Shown: in pieces, positions 1-11,600 of the stretch
Numbering within the stretch: the first letter of the stretch is position 1
Layout of the letters: each line of letters begins with the position of its first letter
From: Lunularia cruciata
Lineage: Eukaryota > Streptophyta > Marchantiopsida > Lunulariales > Lunulariaceae
Direction of reading: 5' to 3'
Assembly: GCA_948567375.1 (NCBI GenBank)
Contig: OX419755.1
Coordinates: forward strand, 1,865,001-1,929,000
DNA: 64,000 bases
Made by a program: the position numbers and the translations under genes
Notes under the pieces: generated by a model
Database searches by the model: none
What the model saw: only the letters and a program-made list of their open reading frames with translations
What the model was told of the DNA's origin: nothing

Positions 1-798
1 CCTCCACCACCATTGACATACATCACTCCTCTAGTACCCTTAGCACTCATTTGCATCCCATCTCACCAGCACCCTGATTGCCCATGGATAGGGATTGGTT
101 TGGCACAACATCAAGGCCAAACTAGATACTTATGGATGAGAGTAGAGTCCACTTCTCCACCTATCCTCCTAGACACTATTCATACTCCAGCCCATTCACT
201 ATATGCACGACTAGACTCTTACTCTTGGCTCCATTCTTTAGATCCCCTTAAGGCTTTCCTACTAGGATTCCTATACCTCTCCACCATCTAGTAGGCTCCA
301 TGCTTTCCATACTCCTATATGCTATCTTGACTGATGCACAAGAGAGAGATGTCTCCACTTTGACCCTATTAGCTCTATTCACTTAGTGGACTTTGCTTCT
401 TCTTGCTCATGGGGATGCATCCGGACACCAAGAGGCCACCTCTTGGATTCATCATTTTCTTTGAGGAGATTAGCTAGCTTTGTAGGAGCAGTACACCATC
501 CAAGCCCAAGCAACTGCCGGATCAAAGAGACCCCACATGCTCATGCTCACCTCCAAGCATCATCATTTACAATACTCCTTGATGCTTGGCCAGGTAGTGG
601 AGTATCTGCAAACAGTCTAAGCACTTTCAACCTCTGAACCAATACCCTTCTTTGTAGATACTTTATTAACTTTATAGAATCTAATTTATCAACCTTATAT
701 AATCTCCATCCATCAGCCACACTTGACCTTCTTTCTTTTGTCCATGGCTACCACCCCAATGAGGAGCTATAGCATACATTGTACTTCTTTGCCCATGC

Positions 799-824
799 TT
801 TAGGGTTAGGGTTAGGGTTTAGGG
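799..824 (+). repeat. Interstitial telomere-like motif
   Basis: About 3.5 units mixing TTTAGGG and TTAGGG lie inside repeat DNA, followed by an inverted partial copy (ctaaaccctttg near 838). TTTAGGG is the usual plant telomere repeat. At this length it is an interstitial motif, not a chromosome end. Confidence 0.6.
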
Positions 825-995
825 CTAAAGCATAAACTCTAAACCCTTTGTTTTGGCTCTTCATTTGGCAAGCATTAGATTCCCTCCCTAATTCCTTTTG
901 TGCATACTTTCTATGGTATAGAGACACCATTGTTGTATAGCCATTGTACTACCATTGAAGATTTCACTCAATTGGCATACATAGAGTACACATGC

Positions 996-1012
996 TAGGG
1001 GGATTGTTAAGG
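996..1012 (+). other. Possible copia-type polypurine tract / 3' LTR start
   Basis: The string gctagggggattgttaagg joins a purine tract to a TGTTA start. This is the usual arrangement at the 3' LTR of plant Ty1/copia elements. No copia pol could be read upstream and the other LTR was not found, so this is a weak call. Confidence 0.3.
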
Positions 1013-3044
1013 AATGCCACTTTTGCCATAGCTCACTATACTATTTCAGTGAGGTTGCAGCCACCTTTTCCACATGTCTTTTTCCATCCCTATCATATGA
1101 CACCCACATCTTGGCCCCCTTGGAGAAAGTAGTTCATGCAATGCAGGCTTTTACATTTAGTCTTGAGACCTTGTATTTATGAGTTTAGATGTGTAAATGC
1201 AAGGTCTGGAACCCACACACAGTCCTTAACTCCTTTGACTTCCCATAGGAAGTCAACTTCCTAGTAGGAGGTTTCAGAGTATTGGGCTCTCCTTTCAAAA
1301 ATGAAGCTTTATGTAGCTCCTTTATCTTGGATAATTTGATTTAGGCTACCACCCATGCTCATCTACTCCACCAATTGGGGAACACACAAGCAACCTACGC
1401 TCTCCTCTTGAGATGTTATGTCCCAAGAGCATCCTATTTAACACATACATGTGCTCCCATAGAGGTACTCTTGTAACATCTGTGGTCCTTTGATTATATC
1501 ATGTGGTACACCTTCTCCATACCCTTAGGACCTTGTGTGCTCTCATAGTTTTTGAATGTTTGGTGGCAATTATAGATTGCACTTCTTGTATCAATAGGAG
1601 GATGTGATATCACCTCGTAAGAGGCCATTGTATTAGTTGCTTACTTAGGAACATGTGCACTAGTAGCTCCTCCTTTGGTAGATAGATTTTTTACACAAGG
1701 GTTGCACATTTTTATTACCACCTATTGCGATAATCAACTCAAGTACCTATGATCTTCAAATATGCTTCCGTTTGGCTTGGGATTTATTGCCAAGCCCGGA
1801 ATGTACAACACTTCTTCCATTTGCAAACTTTGTATCCCTAAATTCTAGGAAGTTTAGGCAGAGCTCAGTGAGTGTATGAACACTTACCTTTTCTAGCATC
1901 CTCACATACTCCCCTTAACTTGATAGAGCTAGGATCATCTCTTGTAGGGGGAAGGGTGCCAAAGCTTGGCATCATGCTTCCTCTTTGATCAAGGAATTTT
2001 GGTTCACATTAGAGGAGTTCACCATAGCCTTTGGCTTCAACTAGGCCTACCATATCCAACACTCTTAGGCTTACCATACTTGTGCACCCGTAGTTTGATG
2101 TTGACTGCATTCACATTGTAAGAAGTGAGGAGAGCAAGTTAGAGTCCATGATGCCATTAGAGATGCAATGGCCTAGATCATATGATCTACACGCTCATAG
2201 GTCCAGATTGAGTGATGGATCGTCCTACCATGACCATCTCACTAGAAGGTGCGGATAGATATTGTCACCTTCAAGGATGGCAATGTATGTTGTATGATGT
2301 GGTGGTGCAAACCCACTTTGATTAGAGTCTTTGGCATGACCCAACATTCAAGGAGGAGCAATAGTGATCATCACCACCAAGGAGAAGGAGGACCATTATG
2401 CATCATGGCTTGCTTTTGACACCTTTGTCCTTCTTGTAGTGGAGATGTTTGGCCACCTTCATCATCAATTTGATGGTCTCCTTTGAGAGGTGACATAGGG
2501 CTCACTTAAGAGGAGAGGCACCTTGACTTTCTCACCCGCCATGCTTACCTCTTATTTTGGACAAAGGGTCTCTGCCACCTTTCAGAGATTGCAAGTTCTG
2601 AGTCTTCATCTGTTGTGGGGTGTCAATTCTTCTCCCCTACTTTTGCCATAAATACCTTTGGAGTATCTATATCACATTGTGCAGTTATTTTTCTCTATTT
2701 GCTTTTTGTTTTGATTGGTTTCTCTTCTTAGTGCTTTATTCTATGTGCAAGTTGGGTTTTGGCTTTGGTTTTCCTTTCCTTTTTGGCCTTTCTAGTGGGG
2801 TCTTGGCCTCTTCCTGCACCTTCCAGTGCGCTTGTATTCCTTTTCTCCTTTTCCTTCAGGGTATATATTTGGGCCTGTTGGTCTTTTCCTAAACTTACTA
2901 CAGTAATGAGTGCTAGGAGAAAAGTATGACGTTGCTAGAAAAATCTATCAAGTAAAAAAAGATCCACTAAAACTGATGCACTATAGTCCAGAAGATGTTG
3001 ATACAAAAGTAATATTCTACTTTCCAAAAGAATTGAATGGGAAT

Positions 3045-3152
3045 GCAAAACATCATTGAAGAACAAGAATAATCCTTCAAGTTAGAATACATACCATTGC
3101 AAAACATCATTGAAGAACAAGAATAATCCTTCAAGTTAGAATACATACCATT
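3045..3152. repeat. Perfect 54-bp tandem duplication (2 copies)
   Basis: Units 3045-3098 and 3099-3152 are identical. The period is a multiple of three, so the overlapping minus-strand frame simply repeats a short peptide. The identity shows a recent local duplication. Confidence 0.9.
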
Positions 3153-3478
3153 CGAGATAGTCAAAATAGAGAATTAACATTCAAGATATGGACACTGGCA
3201 ACTTTATTAAGTAGCTAATGCTTTGTGGAGAGGATACATTGTTGAAAGAAAATAATTGGGAAGTTTGAGCAAGGATCAACTTGGGAATACCATACCTAAT
3301 GGGGCTATGTAACAAAAAGAAGAGGTCTATGCTCCAAGAGAAAGCACGCGAGCTGTGCAACTATGGAAGTCTTGGTCTACATAACCTACTATATCCTTAG
3401 CGTCCACATCCATTGTTTTCTGGATCTCCAACAGCGGTTGGGATATCTTACAGTGGACTCATGTACTCAAGGCGAGTA

Positions 3479-3504
3479 CAGAGTTCTGCCTCCCAATAGT
3501 GACA
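3479..3504 (+). repeat. Left terminal inverted repeat of the Tigger element
   Basis: Begins CAGAGTTCTGCCTCCC immediately after a TA. It pairs with 5595-5620 with two mismatches. Confidence 0.9.
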
Positions 3505-3652
3505 TACACTGGTACCTTGGCTTAATGTCACTATTGCAAGGAGGTCACTAGTAGGGGGAATTGTGCGAAACCTATGTGACTATGTGCACATCCTATCTTC
3601 TCTACCCTGGGTAATAATAGATCCTTAAAAATCTGTACTCACCGTATTGCCA

Positions 3653-5431
3653 ATGAACGCGTCTAATCTGAAGAAGCGCACGCGAATGGATCTAGAAACA
3701 AAGATTGCTGTTCTGCAATTTTTGGAACAACCGGGCATTACACAGGAGAAAGCCGCTGAGAAGTTCGGTGTTGCTCACCCGACGATAACTAAGATTGCAA
3801 AGCAGAAGCAGATCATCTTAGATGCATCGTCATTGCCAAATACTAACCTTGCCAAGAAAAAATTAGCACTCACTCCCAGAGTGTCTATGCTGACTGAAAT
3901 GGTGCATCAATGGCACGTGCGAGTTGAAATCGACGCTCCAGACCTCAGTGTTACCGGTGAAGTTTTGAAAAGCAAAGCATTGTTCTTTTGCGACAAGATT
4001 CTAGATGTTTACACTGAGGTTCTTACATCTACTGACATCATTGCATTAAAGGCATTTGTTGCTTCAAATGGGTGGCTCGAGAAATATTTGAAGCGAGTTG
4101 GCACATCAAGTAGAAGAAGGTGTGGCGAGCATAGTTCTGTATGTCCAACAGAGATCGAAAGGCGGTTGCAGGAGATCCGGGAAATCTTAAAAGATGTCCC
4201 ACTCGAGAGCATCTTGAATGTGGATGAATCTGCTCTTTAGCATCGCACGACATCGTCACGGTCATATTGCACTGCAAATAGTGATGGCCGAGGTGTCAAA
4301 CGCTCGAAGGAACGTATAACGGTGACTCCAATTGTGAGTGCCATGGGGGAAAATTTTACAGTTCAAATCATTGGTAGAAGTGCTTGACCTTGTGCCCTAA
4401 AGAATGTGGCGGACATCAACCAGACGTATGGTGTTCAATATGATTTTCAGTCCAAGGCGTGGCAAGATACATCTTCCTATATGCGCCTTTTGCACAAGAT
4501 CAACCGCATTGCGAAAAGTTGGTCATGCACATTTTACATTCTACAGGACAATTGTTAGTCACATATCGCAGCAGCAAAGATTCCCGATCCTTGTGGCTCA
4601 ACTGATTCCAATTTCAAATTCGAAAATCTTGTTCGCATTTTCTTTCCGTCCAATGCAACGAGCAATTGTCAACCACTTGACCAAGGCATAATCCGTTCAT
4701 TTAAGGCCGCCTTTCATCGCTGTCAGCTCAGTCATCTGCTTGCTGAATACGAGAGTTGGCGCTGCAGCGATCCATTACCTGGTGCCAAGTTTCCATTTAG
4801 CAATCATACTCACATGCAAAACGTGCTTTTTTGGGTGAAAACTGCTTATGAATCAATCGACTCCAACCTTATTCGTCGTTGCTTTGTCAAAGCCAACTGT
4901 CTTCCAGCCATGTCCAATGTCACTCTCAATCAAGACATTGACCGAAGGATTACGACATCTTGCAAACCGGATGATGTTGTGAACCAGCTGATGTCAGTTC
5001 TTGCTGACCTACAAATGGATGATAGTTTATCCATGTCATTGGGAGTTGATGGCAACGACCCCAATCAAATTGTTGATGAGCTCTTGAAACTGGATGAAAA
5101 CGATCCTACTGGTGATGACAGCACGGATGATGATGATATTGTTCTCAACGTTCTCATCAGCAACAATATAATACAGGTTCCGCAAGATGTTGAGGTGGAC
5201 GATGATGATGTCCGTCCGGTGGTTCATATTTCGCATGCGAATTCAGCAATTACAGCTTTATTGGATTTTCTCCCGTGTGATTCAACAGTGTCGGGCGAGC
5301 TCCGGGATCAGGTGATAACTATCCTTAATCGCATATGGCGCCCATTGCTTGTGAAACAGAGAACTGATCAAATCGAGGGTACGAGGCAGTCGACGGTTAA
5401 AGATTTTTTCGCTCCTTTGCGGGTAGACTAG
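3653..5431 (+). pseudogene. Tigger/CENP-B-like transposase with three nonsense codons
   Basis: One continuous 592-codon frame with no frameshift, interrupted by TAG 4238-4240, TGA 4385-4387 and TAG 4556-4558. Domains in order: an N-terminal psq/CENP-B helix-turn-helix (about residues 5-55, with ITQEKAAEKFGVAHPT); a second, Tc5/CENP-B-type DNA-binding domain (about 85-165, with FVASNGWLEKYLKR); then a DDE_1 nuclease domain. The acidic residues are visible: D191 in NVDES, D299 in LQDNC and D343 in QPLDQG. Past about residue 430 comes an Asp-rich tail (runs of D near 5130 and 5205), then STVKDFFAPL close to the stop. The ATG at 3653 is the first in frame; a TTG lies two codons upstream. Intact catalytic residues with only point nonsense changes suggest recent inactivation. 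It would have cut and pasted its own element in the nucleus. Confidence 0.9.
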
Positions 5432-5594
5432 ATGCGTTAGAGGCTTTTTCCAAGTTCAGAACTGTTATTCAAGACCATTACAATGTCACAATTGAGTATG
5501 AGTGACATATATCACTATTGAATAAAATTTGTGGTCGTAAAACAATGGTTCTGCAACTTTTTGTCACTGTTGAGAGGATGTTACTCATAAGAGG

Positions 5595-5620
5595 TGTCAC
5601 TATCGGGAGGTAGAACTCTG
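5595..5620 (-). repeat. Right terminal inverted repeat of the Tigger element
   Basis: Reverse complement begins CAGAGTTCTACCTCCC. The element ends exactly before the TA at 5621-5622. Confidence 0.9.
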
Positions 5621-5638
5621 TACATGATATTATTCATT

Positions 5639-5767
5639 AATGACAGTAATGAGAAAACGCGACCGCGTAGCATGACAAGAAGGATGGGAAGACCCATCAA
5701 GATCCTTATACAAGGATAAAGCATAAGAATAAGAGGTAACATGGGGCTTAGCCCCAATAACAGTAAT
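5639..5767 (-). mobile_element. 5'-truncated LINE tail (minus sense) with 12-bp target duplication
   Basis: This is the LINE 3'-end module seen about a dozen times in the window, read on the minus strand: the GGGGCTAAGCCCC-type hairpin, then CTTGATGGG..CCCATCCTTC, then GCGGTCGC. The flanks 5639-5650 and 5756-5767 (aatgacagtaat and aataacagtaat) match at 11 of 12 bases and look like a target-site duplication. Confidence 0.75.
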
Positions 5768-6575
5768 TATCAAGACGGATATGGATATGGTCAGAAGCAA
5801 AGCGAATCCAATTTCTTGGCATGGTGAGTTATATTTCATGTTATTGTTAGCTTCTTTCTTCCAAGAGATGATCTTTCTAGAGAGGAACATGTAGTAGAAT
5901 ATACTAGCGCGTCTGCTTACCAGTTGAGATTCCTCCATGGTTGAATCGTGTTGTCTTAGTCTTGGGAAAGTCCTGATCAGCAGAACTGAAAGGACGAGCG
6001 TTTAATTGCGTTCCAGGTTACTATGTAGCTTTGAACATATTAAGTCTTTGATCCAGGAGGCAGATATTTCGCTTTGTTCAACTCCATCAAACGTAGACGT
6101 CAGGTGATCAGGAAATCAAGGGGACCCACTGAGCCGGCTTAACTTGCCGTGAGTAAAAGAAACGAAGATTTGGAATATGTTCAAGGAGAACTGTGTACAG
6201 ATTCACACTGTGTAGACAATTTTGTCTTTCAGACTCCATAAGAGCTCCTGACTGTATCATTGTTGGTGGAAGATTTCATAAGATAAACCTCCACATTGGC
6301 GTGATACCTCCGATCAAATATCTTATCTTGTTACGATGTAATAATTCATATAATACACGTCACAGTCTTGTTTCAAGTGAGAATAGAAGTAAAATTTTAG
6401 GTCGAGTGTGTATTCCGGGATCCTCGGACGATTTGGACTATTTTAATATGGGAGCGATGACTATGTTCTTTGGAACTCCCAAACACTCGAGTCCGAGTTC
6501 TGTCCCGGCAATGCTAACACGTAAGGGGGTTTCAATTCGAGTGGGTTTCAATTCGAGTATGTACGGGAGATAGCC

Positions 6576-6715
6576 AGGTCTCGTAAATTTGTCATAAATT
6601 CTCTTTCGAGGTCACATACAAAAATTTTTTTATTCATGAACGCGCCAGTTTAGCTTAAATTTCAGTGCCAGATATATTTTGGTCTGATTTTTGGGGCACG
6701 AGGTCTACGAGACCT
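6576..6715. repeat. Possible 140-bp MITE with 10-bp terminal inverted repeats
   Basis: AGGTCTCGTA at 6576 and its exact reverse complement TACGAGACCT ending at 6715 bound a non-coding stretch. The right end is itself a small palindrome (GAGGTCT, acg, AGACCTC). No target duplication was recognised, so it may be chance or a hairpin only. Confidence 0.35.
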
Positions 6716-6820
6716 CCTCAAACCCCATAAAAATTTATGGGTGGTGAAAAAAAGTGATCCATTAACTTTTACACAGGTATGGGAATACCTCCTGTAATAA
6801 ACCCCCGCCATTTTCACATA

Positions 6821-7740
6821 CTAGGGGTTTCAGAAATAGTTGTGCGGAGTTCTGTATACTTTCATAATGGTTTTTAAGAAGCGTTGATTACATCAATATG
6901 GGGAAGAAAAGGACACACTACTGATTTTAGATAAGTCCCTTATTATTAGCTAGCTCCATAACATGTGGTTTGTAGGAAACAAGGGATATGGAGTTTTCCA
7001 TTTGTACATTGGAAAGTATTAATTACAATTTAGGGTTAAGAAAGTGCACGGTTTAGAGTGAATCCGGTCAGCACAGGTTACCACCCGATGTAATGTTAAT
7101 TTAGAATTAAATGGAATTTCACCTATAGCCACTCGATTGCACCCGTTGGTTCTACATCATCCAAATGTGAACATACACTGCATTTAGATACTTGATTTGC
7201 CATTGCTAAATTTTTATTTCCTTTTGGAGTAAAATTCCTCGACCTTCAATCAAATTCTTGGTTGTCGTAAGGTGACGTGGATCATTTTCCATAACTCACT
7301 TTATTTGCCTTGCTGCACTAATCTATGGAAATGAACCACCACACCAATGCAAAATACAAAATCCATTGGTTTAGTTTACTGACATGAACATTTGTACACA
7401 AACGGTGAATTGAATTTGATTTGTTGAGAGTAGTATTTTGGATCCACCAAATTTTTTCATAAATTTCACTCTAAGAATCACTCACCAACAAATGTGATAA
7501 CCCTCTCAAGAAGCCACATCACCTCTTCAGACAAATATTTTAATACGGCCATCTTAAACATCCATAATATAGCGAATGATTTTTATAAATGAATGTAATT
7601 TGCACTAGATACACCGATACCAAATTTATGGAACGTTCATTTATTAATACCTTATCTCCTTGCAGATTTCGCTAAAAATAATTAAAAAATTTGTTATTTA
7701 CCCCAGCTATACCTATTAAAACTATTTTTGAAACCCCCTG
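6821..7740. mobile_element. 920-bp non-autonomous TIR element flanked by TA
   Basis: TA at 6819-6820 and 7741-7742 flank inverted ends. The left starts CTAGGGGTTTCAGAAATAGT; the right, reverse-complemented, starts CAGGGGGTTTCAAAAATAGT (about 21 bp with three mismatches). No coding frame lies inside. TA flanks and a C-A-G-like start fit a deletion derivative or MITE of the Tc1/mariner-pogo group. Its TIR differs from the Tigger element at 3479, so it probably used another transposase. Confidence 0.6.
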
Positions 7741-8037
7741 TACTAACTTAGTGCCTATGATCGTGACTTTTGCTGGGTCGGTCAAGTCCGCATCAACGCG
7801 GAGGTGTGAACTCAACGCAATACTACTAACCTTCAAGATTCATGTACCCTAATTTTAGTTTGTACAAATAATCAATCCTTCTGTCATTTCAGCGCAGTAT
7901 ATTAGTATATTACGGTATCTCCTCTAACTAAGAGAATTCTTCAGGAGAACCATTATTTAACTATCTTGACATTCTTGGCAACAATTTCCGCTGCGTACGG
8001 CTTGACGAATGTCAGATGCGCGTCCGTTCAATTTTCA

Positions 8038-8089
8038 TTCTTTGATTATGTTGCCCTACAATTGGCAACATAGTTCTAGTGTCAAAGAA
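8038..8089. repeat. Two-tier stem-loop
   Basis: The inner arms TATGTTGCC (8047-8055) and GGCAACATA (8064-8072) pair perfectly across 8 bases. The outer arms TTCTTTGA (8038-8045) and TCAAAGAA (8082-8089) also pair. It has no T-run after it and no known RNA class. Function unknown. Confidence 0.6.
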
Positions 8090-8340
8090 GAGACGATTCA
8101 GTTCCTAACTGCCTCTGTCCTAGATAATGCAATTACTTGAACCCTAGTTGAGAAAAGACTCCAGATAGGATAGAACGGCGATGAGAGACAAGAATTGGAT
8201 GCTCGTGAGATATTTTCTCCGAGGCCTGCGAACTCTGCATACGAAAATGGCAATAAAGGGTCAAATCTCCTTGATTACAATTTATCTTGATGCAGCAAAC
8301 TCTAATTTCGGTCTAATTCGCTTAGCTCTACCTTTAATGG

Positions 8341-8428
8341 GCCAATTTCCATTTTACCTTTTTGTCTCTCCCTTGTACGGCTTGATGGGTCTTCCGATCC
8401 TTCGTGTTTGCTATGCGGTCGCCTTCTC
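8341..8428 (+). mobile_element. LINE 3'-end fragment (plus sense)
   Basis: Contains the family core: pyrimidine tract, TTGTACGGCTTGATGGG, a GATCCTTCGTG variant and GCGGTCGCCTTCTC. The copy is 5'-truncated and has no coding content. Confidence 0.7.
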
Positions 8429-8612
8429 CGCACCTTTATAACATAGAAACCTCCCCATCTCAGGAAGAAGGAACGTTCCATTCAACGAGGATGACCAACT
8501 GATATAGCAGTACGGATTCTAATGTCTCCAGGTTTTCCTAAGTATATCACAATATTGAATTTCAAGGACAAGAAAGTGAGTCGCTTGCATACGTGAAAAG
8601 GTAAGTTTGTTG

Positions 8613-8652
8613 TTCTTCCCATCCTTCTTGTTATCCTACGCGGTCGCCTTTT
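8613..8652 (+). mobile_element. Very short LINE 3'-end fragment (plus sense)
   Basis: About 40 bp matching only the last part of the family: TTCTTCCCATCCTTCTTG through CGCGGTCGCCTTTT. It lies about 200 bp from another copy in the same orientation. A weak AGTTTG flank may be a short target duplication. Confidence 0.65.
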
Positions 8653-8659
8653 CTTAGTT

Positions 8660-11600
8660 TGCTTCGAAAGTAACCACGCAGGGGTCAACAACCTTTTAAC
8701 TCCATCCCATACGACAATTGGCAATCTGATTGCCACTACAAGCCAACAACATTCGATCAAATAAGTGTCCACAGTGCACTTCAAGACTCAGTCCTATGTG
8801 TTACACGAGGGGCGATAGAAGATTCTAATTTTTTTCTTCCGGGTACCATAGATATTTACGTTAGTATTTTCTTACAGGTCAAGATCCATATCAATATTAA
8901 AAGACTACAAAAATGATGATGCGTAATTCAATGTGATCTTCAGCCATAAAACTATATGTATATGGCTACCTGTAAATCTAGTCTTTAATTCTCTACCGCT
9001 ACCAGTAAAATTGTAATTGAACCCTCAAATGATGCACATGATAGCCATAAAATAGTTGATAAATTCATCTCGCAAAGGAATTTCTTTTTAAGCAGTCTAC
9101 AATTCGTTACGGCCTAAAGAAAAGTTTCTCTAGCTAGGGACAGGATCAACTACAGACTTCAGTCGGAAGTCAGAACTTCGAAAGCGACACGCAAATGAAG
9201 CGACACGATCTTCTATCTGTTAGGATGTCCAACCTATTTGCCTCTAGAACTAGACGTTCGAGAACTAGACGACATTTACAAGTCTTAACGGTTGTTCATG
9301 AATGATTTGAATTTGGTGGTCCTGAGATAAGCTTTTCCCTTTTGCAGTCTTTCTGGACAAGATAGCTCAAATATTCATAGCGACGTAATACAGAAGAACA
9401 TTCAAGCTTTGCTACTTTGCGTGGGCATGTTTTCCTGCCAAGATCTCGTTATTCTAGAAGTCCACAAGAACCAACCTCCCGCCCCGCCCCGCGGTTTACT
9501 TCCAGACAAAGGCATGGCATAGATATTTGAGGTATGGAAATTTGCATAGTCAAACTATGGCTCGAGCAATCAGTTGATAACTTGGTGTCACTTATTAGCA
9601 ATGACCATCCTTGGTTTGCAACAGATATCATAAAATATGAAGTTACACTTTAGAGTTACACTAAACTTCAAGTGGTGGTTGTAGTCATTCTTTAGTAGCT
9701 TCTTCCTCTGAATCGATAGTATAAAAAGTCCACTGTAATGGATTTTTTTCATCCTATTCAACCTAATGGCTGCAAGAGTCCGGGTAATTTTACTTAAATT
9801 TCAATGTTTGGAACCCAGCACCAGTGATCCAAGTTTATTCAATACAAATATCACTCAAAATAATCAAAATAGACATTTGCCCCACGAGATAATATAGTCA
9901 CTTGTTTATAACTTAAACAGACATTCTGCGGTGTAGAACAAATTTGATCTAACTAACTTCATTTGACTTGAATTTGAGAATTATAGTATTTGATTTCTAT
10001 ATCTAAACTTGGAGGATTTAATTGACCATGGTCCATTTGATTTCTGTTCCAATCTGATACAAATGAATATGAATTTAAGTTTGAGTGGAGCATCAAATCA
10101 TACCGAATACTTGGAGATCTTGATTAGTAAGCAAGAAAGGATGCAATGATTATAACCGAACTTGACATAGTGCAATTCTGATTTGAATAGATAACGTATA
10201 TTTCAAGCATAAAAATGATCAGAAATTCATTTTCTCGATTTAAATTTCATATAGAAATGATAAATTCAATAAAAAATTATTATTTAGATAATTAGATTAT
10301 AGTGTTTGATCACTTATTTGCTTGTTTGTAATATAAGGATTAGAAATAAATTTTTTGACTGAAGTCATGGGGAAAAAGTTCACAATCAAGAAAAAGTTTT
10401 TTTCTTAAGTCTATGCATTTATGATAAGCAATATGTTCTTTGCCATTCTTAGCAAAAAGTTGTGAATGGAAGCTATTTATTAGTTAGAGTTTCTATGTGA
10501 ATGGGAGAAAAGGATGCAATTGTTGAATTTTACTATAAATTCCATAGAGTTTTGCCACACCATGTCTGGAAGATGGTATCAACGTATTATTACAAGGAAT
10601 TCAACCTCCCATTCACATAGGGGTTAAGTTTTAAATGGAAGGCTATGCGGAACAAGATGCTATTTGATCATTGGAAAGTTCATTCTTATTGATGAAAGCT
10701 TGGAAATTGAAGATATTGAAAAAGTACAAGAATGTCCATAGCAAGGGTAAGAATACAACATATCAAGATTATGGAGAATCTCTATTTTTTTATATAGTTC
10801 ACTAATTCTTATGCCTCTCATTATCATAGATGGCAAAGTGCTATAAAAAAAACTTTGAGTTTTTAACTATGATTTTAGATGGAGTGAATGTAGATCAAAG
10901 TATTTCAAATTGTGCATTTGGATAAAATTTTGTTAGATGTATTTCAAAGGTTAGAAACTATTACATGTAATAGAAAATACATGAGTATTCTTTAGATAAA
11001 ATACTTGTAAATCAACCAACTCCTTATCATTTGACTAAATTGATGTTGAAGAAGATAAGTTGGTGGAGGAGCAATAGTAAGTTTGAGGATATGAGATAAG
11101 GCTAATTGACTTCTACACAAGCTTCTATTTAAACACTTCATAAGTGTTTAAATAGAAGCTACTAGAAATTATGAGATTTTTCAAGGAGGTTTAATTCTAA
11201 GAAGCACCAAATTCAAACAGATTCAAATATACTCAAAAGAAAATATTTTTACAATTCAATAAAAGAACACACCACTCAAAAAGGCATGAGAAAAAGACCT
11301 TGAGTCATAAGTACATAAATAGATGAGAATATGTCTCACAAGCAAAGGTACACAATGTCTTAAATTGTAGTAGAGTTCAAACTAGTATAGTGCAAATCTT
11401 CACTATTAATAAGAAGACAAATAACTATCTTCCTTCATCTCTAAATTGGTGCTTTTTATGTTTGCCTATTAGTAAGCTAACTAATGGAGTAAGAATGTAC
11501 AAGTTTACAAATCTTGTAATTTTTGAGAAGATCTATTAAAGTAGTGACAAGATCTTTTGAGATGCTTATTGTTAGATTGGGTACTTTAAGAATTTGATCT

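Larger units (their letters stand above)
1..3476. other. Decayed repeat-rich DNA, no gene supported
   Basis: No frame here is long or convincing, and CG dinucleotides are scarce, as expected of old methylated plant repeats. A G-rich tract followed by TTGTTAAGG near 1000 resembles a copia polypurine tract and LTR start. On the minus strand around 1800-2040 a degenerate coding-like stretch can be read through stops, but I cannot assign it. Short repeats are listed separately. Confidence 0.5.
3479..5620 (+). mobile_element. pogo/Tigger-type DNA transposon, structurally complete
   Basis: A 2142-bp element is bounded by TA dinucleotides (3477-3478 and 5621-5622), the target duplication expected of the Tc1/mariner-pogo superfamily. 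Its ends are 26-bp inverted repeats, 3479-3504 and 5595-5620, starting CAGAGTTCTRCCTCCC and differing at two positions. Short GTGACAT and TCACTATT motifs recur just inside both ends, like subterminal transposase-binding repeats. It carries one long plus-strand transposase frame. The element is much richer in CG than the repeat DNA to its left, which suggests a fairly young insertion. Confidence 0.9.

Noticed and set aside
799-824. Telomere repeat as evidence of a chromosome end
   Set aside because: Only a few units, embedded in repeat DNA with sequence on both sides.
5651-5755. The short GATGGG hairpin repeat considered as a tRNA- or 5S-derived SINE
   Set aside because: No A-box or B-box promoter is visible, and longer copies show it is the 3' end of a LINE.
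6193-6573. 126-aa plus frame left of the MITE candidate
   Set aside because: It has no recognisable domain and includes a short duplicated GGTTTCAATTCGAGT stretch at its end; likely a chance ORF.
8482-8784. 100-aa minus frame across a LINE fragment
   Set aside because: It runs antisense through a LINE tail, so it cannot be a native gene product of that length.
11120-11160. Perfect hairpin as a microRNA precursor
   Set aside because: The stem is only 19 bp with a 3-base loop and no extended imperfect foldback around it.
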